The notes beneath the pieces are model-generated. The model searched no databases, had not been told where the DNA came from, and worked only from the letters and a program-made list of their open reading frames with translations. DNA of 11,568 nt, from the NCBI GenBank assembly GCA_030038035.1, contig JASHPP010000362.1, positions 1 through 11,568 on the forward strand. Direction: 5' to 3'. Positions within the stretch are counted from its first letter, which is position 1. Each line of letters starts with the position of its first letter. Shown piece by piece: positions 6,975 through 11,568 of this stretch. The translations under genes were made by a program, and so were the position numbers. Origin of the DNA: Trebonia sp. GTDB taxonomy: Bacteria > Actinomycetota > Actinomycetes > Streptosporangiales > Streptosporangiaceae.

Positions 6975-7652
6975 ATGGTGACGATGATGCGGCGACGAGG
7001 CCGCCGCCGTGCGGCGCAACGGCCGCCCGCGCTTGGCGCGGCCGCGCTGGAATACGCCGCGATGGGCTGGCCGGTATGTCCAGGGGTGCATTCCAGCCGG
7101 GGGATCGACGGGACGCCTGAGCCTGGCCGGGCGTGTTCGTGCGACCGCGTCGGATGCCCGGCGCCGGGGGCGCACCCGGTGTCACCGACCTGGCAGATGC
7201 AGGCGACGGCAGACAGCGAGACGATTGCGAAGTGGTGGGAAGCCCGCCCTGAGGCGAATGTGATACTCGTCACCGGGCGGGTTTTTGATGTTCTCGACGT
7301 CCCGGCCCTGGCGGGCGCGGCGGCACTGGCAAGGGCGGCGGGGGCTGGCGTGGAGACCGGGCCGGTCGCGATCGCGGGCACCGAGCGGATGCTGTTCTTC
7401 GTCGCCACCAGGGGCGCGCCGGCCGATGAAGAGGAGTGGTGGTCCTGCGGGCTGGACAGCTCGCCTGACACCTCCACCCAGACCGAGTCGCTGCGCTGGC
7501 ACTGCCGGGACAGCTACGTGCTCGCACCGCCCTCCCGGTACGGCACCGGCCAGGACGTACGCTGGGTGCGGCAGCCCGCGGGGAACCCGCTGCCTGACGC
7601 GCTGCGGCTGCTCGAGTTCCTTGTCGACGCCTGCGAGGGGGAGGGCAGCTGA
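6975..7652 (+). CDS. Stand-alone Prim-Pol (bifunctional DNA primase/polymerase N-terminal) domain-like protein
   Basis: This protein of about 225 residues resembles the small actinobacterial proteins annotated as bifunctional DNA primase/polymerase, N-terminal domain only. After a very basic start comes the helix [15 protein letters not shown] cysteine cluster follows (Cys54, Cys56, Cys61, with PGAHP at 64-68), then [26 protein letters not shown] and the strand FDVLDVP (104-110). Near the end are [17 protein letters not shown] (176-192) and VRWVRQP. In active Prim-Pol proteins the strand ends in an Asp-x-Asp pair; here the second position is Pro110, so catalysis is doubtful. No helicase or other partner domain is attached. 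ATG 6975 was chosen because GGAG (6961-6964) and CAGGG (6966-6970) lie upstream; GTG 6978 or ATG 6984 are alternatives. The gene stops 2 nt before hemL, implying co-transcription. The fold is fairly sure and the function is unknown. Confidence 0.75.
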   Translation: MVTMMRRRGRRRAAQRPPALGAAALEYAAMGWPVCPGVHSSRGIDGTPEPGRACSCDRVGCPAPGAHPVSPTWQMQATADSETIAKWWEARPEANVILVTGRVFDVLDVPALAGAAALARAAGAGVETGPVAIAGTERMLFFVATRGAPADEEEWWSCGLDSSPDTSTQTESLRWHCRDSYVLAPPSRYGTGQDVRWVRQPAGNPLPDALRLLEFLVDACEGEGS

Positions 7653-7654
7653 CC

Positions 7655-8950
7655 GTGCCGGACCGCTCCGCCGAGCTGTTCGCCCGTGCGCTTGAGCTGA
7701 CGCCGGGCGGCGTCAACTCGCCGGTCCGCGCGTTCGGGCCGGTCGGCGGGGTGCCCAGGTTCATCGAGCGGGGTGCGGGCGCGTACCTGTACGACGTGGA
7801 CGGCCGCCAGTACGTGGACCTGGTGTGCTCCTGGGGGCCGATGATCCTCGGGCACGCGCACCCGTCGGTGGTGGCGGCGGTGTCCGCGGCGCTCGCGCGC
7901 GGCACGTCGTTCGGCGCGGCCACGCCCGGTGAGGTGGAACTGGCCGCCGAGATCGTCTCAAGGGCGCCTGTCGAGCAGGTCCGGCTGGTCAACTCGGGGA
8001 CCGAGGCGACGATGTCGGCGCTGCGGCTCGCCCGCGGCTACACCGGCCGGTCGCTCGTGGTGAAGTTCGCGGGCTGCTACCACGGCCACGTGGACGCGCT
8101 GCTCGTCGCGGCCGGGTCCGGGGTGGCGACGTTCGGCCTGCCGGACACGCCGGGCGTGACCGGCGCGTCGGCCGCCGACACCGTGGTGCTGCCGTACAAC
8201 GACGACGCCGCGGTGGCCGGCCTGTTCGCCGCCCGCGGCGATCAGATCGCCTGCGTGATCACCGAGGCATGCCCGGCGAACATGGGCGTGGTCCCCCCGC
8301 TGCCAGAGTTCAACGCGCTGCTGCGGTCGCTGTGCGACTCCTCCGGAGCGCTGCTGATCATGGATGAGGTGCTGACCGGCTTCCGGGTCAGCGCGTCCGG
8401 CTGGTACGGCCTGGACGGGGTGCGGGCAGACCTGGTGACGTTCGGCAAGGTGATGGGCGGCGGGCTGCCGTGCGCGGCGTTCGGCGGGCGCGCGGAGATC
8501 ATGTCCCGGCTCGCCCCCGCGGGCCCCGTCTACCAGGCCGGCACGCTGTCGGGGAACCCGCTCGCCACCGCGGCCGGCCTGGCGACGCTGCGGGCCTGCA
8601 CGGCCGAGGTGTACGCCGCGGTCGACTCGTTCGCCGCCGCGGTGTCCAAGGCGGTGTCGTCGGCGCTCGCGGCGGCGGGGGTGCCGCATTACCTGTCGGC
8701 GGCGGGGAACCTGTTCACGGTCTTCCTCGGCCGCACCGGTCCCGTGACGAACTTCGCCGAGGCGAAGGACCAGTCCACCGCCGCCTACGCGGCGTTCTTC
8801 CACGCGATGCTCGACGGCGGCGTGTACCTGCCGCCCTCGGCGTTCGAGGCGTGGTTCGTCTCCGCCGCCCACGACGACGCCGCGCTGTCCCGGATCGCCG
8901 GCGCCCTCCCCGCGGCCGCCAGGGCCGCCGCCGGCGCGCTTGGCGCGTAG
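7655..8950 (+). CDS. hemL: Glutamate-1-semialdehyde 2,1-aminomutase
   Basis: This PLP enzyme converts glutamate-1-semialdehyde, the HemA product, to 5-aminolevulinate, the HemB substrate. It is a 431-residue class-III aminotransferase-fold protein. Visible motifs are [12 protein letters not shown] (16-27), the [15 protein letters not shown] phosphate-binding segment (113-127), [15 protein letters not shown] with cofactor Asp237, and the Schiff-base Lys265 in [27 protein letters not shown] is the conserved loop from the neighbouring subunit. The NSPVRAF and [13 protein letters not shown] signatures distinguish it from ornithine or GABA aminotransferases. The start is GTG 7655, with GGAGG at 7640-7644 (10-nt spacing) inside the end of the Prim-Pol-like gene. 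It sits outside the rex-hem block, behind a separate non-coding gap with no visible Rex operator. Confidence 0.95.
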   Translation: MPDRSAELFARALELTPGGVNSPVRAFGPVGGVPRFIERGAGAYLYDVDGRQYVDLVCSWGPMILGHAHPSVVAAVSAALARGTSFGAATPGEVELAAEIVSRAPVEQVRLVNSGTEATMSALRLARGYTGRSLVVKFAGCYHGHVDALLVAAGSGVATFGLPDTPGVTGASAADTVVLPYNDDAAVAGLFAARGDQIACVITEACPANMGVVPPLPEFNALLRSLCDSSGALLIMDEVLTGFRVSASGWYGLDGVRADLVTFGKVMGGGLPCAAFGGRAEIMSRLAPAGPVYQAGTLSGNPLATAAGLATLRACTAEVYAAVDSFAAAVSKAVSSALAAAGVPHYLSAAGNLFTVFLGRTGPVTNFAEAKDQSTAAYAAFFHAMLDGGVYLPPSAFEAWFVSAAHDDAALSRIAGALPAAARAAAGALGA

Positions 8951-8973
8951 CGGTGGGTGCTCGCCTGAGCCGG

Positions 8974-8979
8974 TAAGCT
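8974..8979 (+). promoter_or_regulatory. -10 element of a probable leaderless promoter
   Basis: TAAGCT matches the actinobacterial -10 pattern TANNNT and lies 9 nt before the ATG at 8989, the spacing expected when transcription starts at the start codon itself. No Shine-Dalgarno lies between it and the ATG (the stretch reads GGCGGCGCC), which supports leaderless translation. No good -35 is seen, common for such promoters. Confidence 0.5.
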
Positions 8980-8988
8980 GGCGGCGCC

Positions 8989-9621
8989 ATGGCCCAGACA
9001 ACCGTCGTTCACCTGCTCAGGCACGGTGAAGTCGATAACCCGAACGGCGTCCTTTACGGTCGCCTGCCCGGCTATCACCTGTCCGCGAACGGAAGGCTGA
9101 TGGCCGCGGCCGCCGCCGATTTTTTCGCCGAACGGTCCGTGGCGGCTCTTTTCGCCTCACCGCTCGAACGCGCCCAGGAGACGGCCCGCCCGCTGGCCCG
9201 GCGCCTGGACCTGCGGGTCGTCACCGACGAGCGGCTGATCGAGTCGGGAAACGTGCTCGAGGGCAGGGCCGTGAGCCTGGCCGGCCTGGCGCTGAACCCC
9301 GTGAACTGGCGGTACCTGTGGAACCCCTTCCTGCCGTCGTGGGGGGAGCCGTATACGCACGTGGCGGCCCGGATGAGCGCGGTCATCGAGCGGGCGAGGC
9401 AAGCCGCGCCCGGCGGCGAGGCGGTGTGCGTCAGCCACCAGCTGCCGATCTGGGTGAGCCGCCTCGCCGCGGAGCGCCGGCGGCTGTGGCACAACCCCGG
9501 CACCCGCCAGTGCGCGCTCGGGAGCGTGACCAGCCTGACCTTCTCCGGCGAGGAGCTGAGCGGCGTTTCCTACGCAGTGCCGCCCCGGCGACAGGTCCGC
9601 GATCCGGATGCGGCACAATAG
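8989..9621 (+). CDS. Histidine phosphatase family protein (phosphoglycerate mutase-like)
   Basis: This 210-residue protein belongs to the histidine phosphatase superfamily. The RHGE signature is at 11-14, with His12 as the expected phosphate acceptor. Arg61 (SPLERAQETA) binds phosphate, Glu82 or Glu85 (DERLIESGN) is the candidate general acid, and His150 (VCVSHQLPIW) is the second catalytic histidine. These suit a broad-specificity phosphatase better than a true glycolytic mutase, and the substrate cannot be told. A gene of this kind just upstream of resA is a recurrent actinobacterial arrangement, as far as I recall. The ATG at 8989 lacks a ribosome site and follows a -10-like TAAGCT, so the mRNA may be leaderless. 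It lies 38 nt after hemL and 41 nt before resA. Confidence 0.88.
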   Translation: MAQTTVVHLLRHGEVDNPNGVLYGRLPGYHLSANGRLMAAAAADFFAERSVAALFASPLERAQETARPLARRLDLRVVTDERLIESGNVLEGRAVSLAGLALNPVNWRYLWNPFLPSWGEPYTHVAARMSAVIERARQAAPGGEAVCVSHQLPIWVSRLAAERRRLWHNPGTRQCALGSVTSLTFSGEELSGVSYAVPPRRQVRDPDAAQ

Positions 9622-9662
9622 TCGGCGTACTACCCCCTGTAGGAGACCGTAAGGGACCGCCG

Positions 9663-10253
9663 GTGTTCAAAGCCAAGCGCCGGACGGTCGTCAGCGTGGC
9701 GGCCGTCGCTGCCGTGCTGCTCGCCGGCGCCCTGGTGGTCACGTTCACCCAGGGCAGCAGCGCGGCGAGCGGGGTCAGCTACATCGACGGCAACACCGAC
9801 CAGATCGTGTACGCGGTGGGGCACCGCGCGCTCGCGCCCGACTTCACCGCGACCTCGCTGACCGGGGCGCCGATCAGGCTCGCCAGCTACCGGGGCGAGA
9901 TCGTCGTGCTCAACTTCTGGGGCTCTTGGTGTGATCCGTGCCGCAGCGAGGGCCCGACGCTCGCGGTGCTCGCCGAGCAGTTCCGCTCGCAGGGAGTTTC
10001 CTTCCTCGGCGACGACGTCGGCGACACGCCGGCCAACGCGCTCGCCTACACCCGCAGCGTCGGCATCACCTACCCGAGCGTGAACGACCCCAGCTACACG
10101 GTGCTGCAGGAGTTCGGGCAGGTGGCGCCGGTCAGCGACACCCCCACGACCGTGGTGATCGACCGGACCGGGCGCATCGCGGGCCTGGTGATCGGCGCGG
10201 TCAGCTACTCGGGCATGGTCACCATGCTCCGTGACGTGGCGGCGAGCCAATGA
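9663..10253 (+). CDS. resA: Membrane-anchored thioredoxin, ResA/TlpA family (cytochrome c maturation)
   Basis: This 196-residue protein has an uncleaved or signal-type N-terminal membrane segment (about residues 8-28) after a basic start, followed by an extracytoplasmic thioredoxin domain. The active site is Trp89-Cys90-Asp-Pro-Cys93 in LNFWGSWCDPCRSEGPTL, and the cis-proline is Pro161 in DTPTTVVID. It probably reduces the haem-binding cysteines of apocytochrome c before haem attachment. No lipobox cysteine is seen. GTG 9663 is the start: AAGGGA (9651-9656) lies 6 nt upstream, and the few codons before it back to the previous stop region contain no ATG or GTG that would suit. It overlaps resB by 4 nt (ATGA), so the two are translationally coupled. 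The usual reductant supplier CcdA is not encoded next to it. Confidence 0.9.
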   Translation: MFKAKRRTVVSVAAVAAVLLAGALVVTFTQGSSAASGVSYIDGNTDQIVYAVGHRALAPDFTATSLTGAPIRLASYRGEIVVLNFWGSWCDPCRSEGPTLAVLAEQFRSQGVSFLGDDVGDTPANALAYTRSVGITYPSVNDPSYTVLQEFGQVAPVSDTPTTVVIDRTGRIAGLVIGAVSYSGMVTMLRDVAASQ

Positions 10254-11568
10254 CCGACGTGCACACGCCGCAGCAGGCGCAGGCGGACACAGACGCCACG
10301 GCTCCGTTCGGGACAAGCGAACCAGGACTGGACGGAACCGTCACCGGCGCTACGGCGGGACCATCCGCCGGCTGGCCGCGGTGGGCCTGGCGGCAGCTCA
10401 CCTCGATGCGGACCGCGCTGATCCTGCTCTTCCTGCTCGCGGTCGGCGCGATCCCCGGGTCCATCCTGCCGCAGCAGGGCACCGACCCGGCCTCGGTGCA
10501 GCAGTACTTCACCTCGCATCCGGCGCTCGCGCCGTGGCTCAACCGCCTCGGGCTCTTCAACGTCTTCGCGCAGCCCTGGTTCGCCGCGATTTACCTGCTG
10601 CTATTCGCCTCCCTGATCGGGTGCGTGGTGCCGCGGACCTTCCGGCTGGTCGGTTCGGCGCGCACGCCTCCGCCGCCCGCGCCGCGGAACCTCAAGCGGC
10701 TGCCGCACTCCACGACCTATGACTCCGCGCTGCCGCCGGACGTCGCGGTGGACAGCGCCGCGGGCGTCCTCAGCGGTCAGCGCTTCCGCCTCCGCAGGCC
10801 CGCCGCGGGCGATTCCGGCCAGTGGGTGTCGGCCGAGAAGGGCTACCTGCGCGAGGTGGGCAACCTGCTCTTCCACCTGTCGCTGGTTGGCGTGCTGGTC
10901 TCGATCGCGCTCGGCGGGCTGTTCGGGTACAAGGCCTACGACCTGGTCGTCCAGGGCGACTCGTTCTCCGACACGGTCTCGGCCCTCGCCGAGTTCAATC
11001 CGGGACGGCTCGTCAGCGCGTCCGACCTCGCGCCGTTCTCGATCACGCTGAACAATTTCTCCGCCAGCTACATCACGAGCGGGCAGAACGAGGGACAGCC
11101 GTCGTCCTTCAAGGCGTCGGTGACGTACACGGAAACGCCGGGCGGGGCGGCGCATCAGGCCGTCATCGAGGTCAACCATCCGCTGTCGGTGGACGCGACC
11201 AAGGTGTACCTGATCGGGCACGGCTACGCGCCGGTGTTCAAGGTGACCGGGCCCGGCGGGAAACTCGTCTACGATGCGGCGACCCCGTTCATCCCGGCGA
11301 ACACCTCGACGATGCTCTCCGACGGCGTGGTGAAGGCCCCGGACGCTTCGCTCGGGTTCATGGGCGTGTTCGTGCCGACCGCGGTCGACGACAACGGGAC
11401 GCTGGAGTCGGTCTTCCCGGCCGCCAACTACCCGGTCGTCTCGCTGATCGGCTACTCGGGCAACCTCGGCATGAACTCCGGGGCGTCGCAGTCGGTGTAC
11501 ACGCTCGACACCACCGGGATGACCAAGATCAGCGGCTCGCCGCACCTGATGCTCCCCGGCCAGACGTG
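10250..11568 (+). CDS. resB: Cytochrome c biogenesis protein ResB (3' partial)
   Basis: The frame starts at ATG 10250, overlapping the resA stop, and stays open to the window edge, giving 439 codons without a stop. After a Gln/Thr/Ala-rich cytoplasmic head comes WRQLTSMRTALILLFLLAVG, the ResB/Ccs1 signature, as the first membrane helix (about 54-72). A second helix follows at about 110-127 (AAIYLLLFASLIGCVVPR). A third lies at about 203-226 (GNLLFHLSLVGVLVSIALGG) and includes His209, a candidate haem ligand. The rest visible is the large extracytoplasmic domain, with NHPLSVDATKVYLIGHGYAPVFKVT. The C-terminal membrane helix lies beyond the window. ResB works with CcsA/ResC to move haem outward and ligate it to apocytochrome c. 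The gene expected next is ccsA. Confidence 0.93.
   Translation, partial: MTDVHTPQQAQADTDATAPFGTSEPGLDGTVTGATAGPSAGWPRWAWRQLTSMRTALILLFLLAVGAIPGSILPQQGTDPASVQQYFTSHPALAPWLNRLGLFNVFAQPWFAAIYLLLFASLIGCVVPRTFRLVGSARTPPPPAPRNLKRLPHSTTYDSALPPDVAVDSAAGVLSGQRFRLRRPAAGDSGQWVSAEKGYLREVGNLLFHLSLVGVLVSIALGGLFGYKAYDLVVQGDSFSDTVSALAEFNPGRLVSASDLAPFSITLNNFSASYITSGQNEGQPSSFKASVTYTETPGGAAHQAVIEVNHPLSVDATKVYLIGHGYAPVFKVTGPGGKLVYDAATPFIPANTSTMLSDGVVKAPDASLGFMGVFVPTAVDDNGTLESVFPAANYPVVSLIGYSGNLGMNSGASQSVYTLDTTGMTKISGSPHLMLPGQT

Noticed and set aside
9318..9662. Extension of ResA into the histidine phosphatase gene
   Set aside because: It would overlap a well-supported gene for about 300 bp and move the membrane anchor into the middle of the protein. 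GTG 9663 has AAGGGA at ideal spacing.

Overview
The window is from a high-GC actinobacterium. Third codon positions are strongly GC-biased, GTG starts are common, and Rex, the uroporphyrinogen-III synthase fusion and the ResA/ResB proteins are all of actinobacterial type. I cannot name the genus. A Streptosporangiales-like or related lineage is a guess. The content is mostly a tetrapyrrole (heme) biosynthesis locus that uses the C5 (glutamyl-tRNA) pathway, joined to the start of a System II cytochrome c maturation (ccs/res) locus. Every confident gene lies on the + strand.

Layout. Positions 1-158 hold the Gly-rich C-terminal tail of a gene cut by the window edge. Its stop codon directly abuts a small glutaredoxin-like gene (159-419). 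A 553-bp non-coding gap (420-972) follows, carrying a stem-loop and a clear Rex operator that overlaps a candidate promoter. Then comes a tight five-gene block: rex, hemA, hemC, a CobA-like/HemD fusion and hemB, with gaps of 11 nt or less or short overlaps. A GC-rich hairpin sits 8 nt after hemB, and a second gap of about 395 bp contains a perfect 16-bp palindrome and spaced TTTTGTCC repeats. The second block begins with a small stand-alone Prim-Pol-like protein lacking the usual DxD pair, 2 nt upstream of hemL. A histidine-phosphatase gene with a leaderless-looking promoter, resA (TlpA-like thioredoxin) and resB (running off the right edge) follow.

How it works together. HemA reduces Glu-tRNA, HemL makes 5-aminolevulinate, HemB makes porphobilinogen, HemC makes hydroxymethylbilane and HemD closes the ring. 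Rex senses NADH/NAD+ and probably represses its own operon when NADH is high, so heme precursor supply would follow respiratory redox state. ResA and ResB then prepare apocytochrome c and deliver heme outside the membrane. The expected ccdA gene is missing between resA and resB.

Nothing here is clearly a new system. The points most worth a second look are the catalytically degenerate Prim-Pol-like protein placed ahead of hemL, the methyltransferase half of the HemD fusion that has lost hallmark residues, the absent ccdA, the structured gap before the Prim-Pol gene, and an odd context preference of AGG arginine codons.
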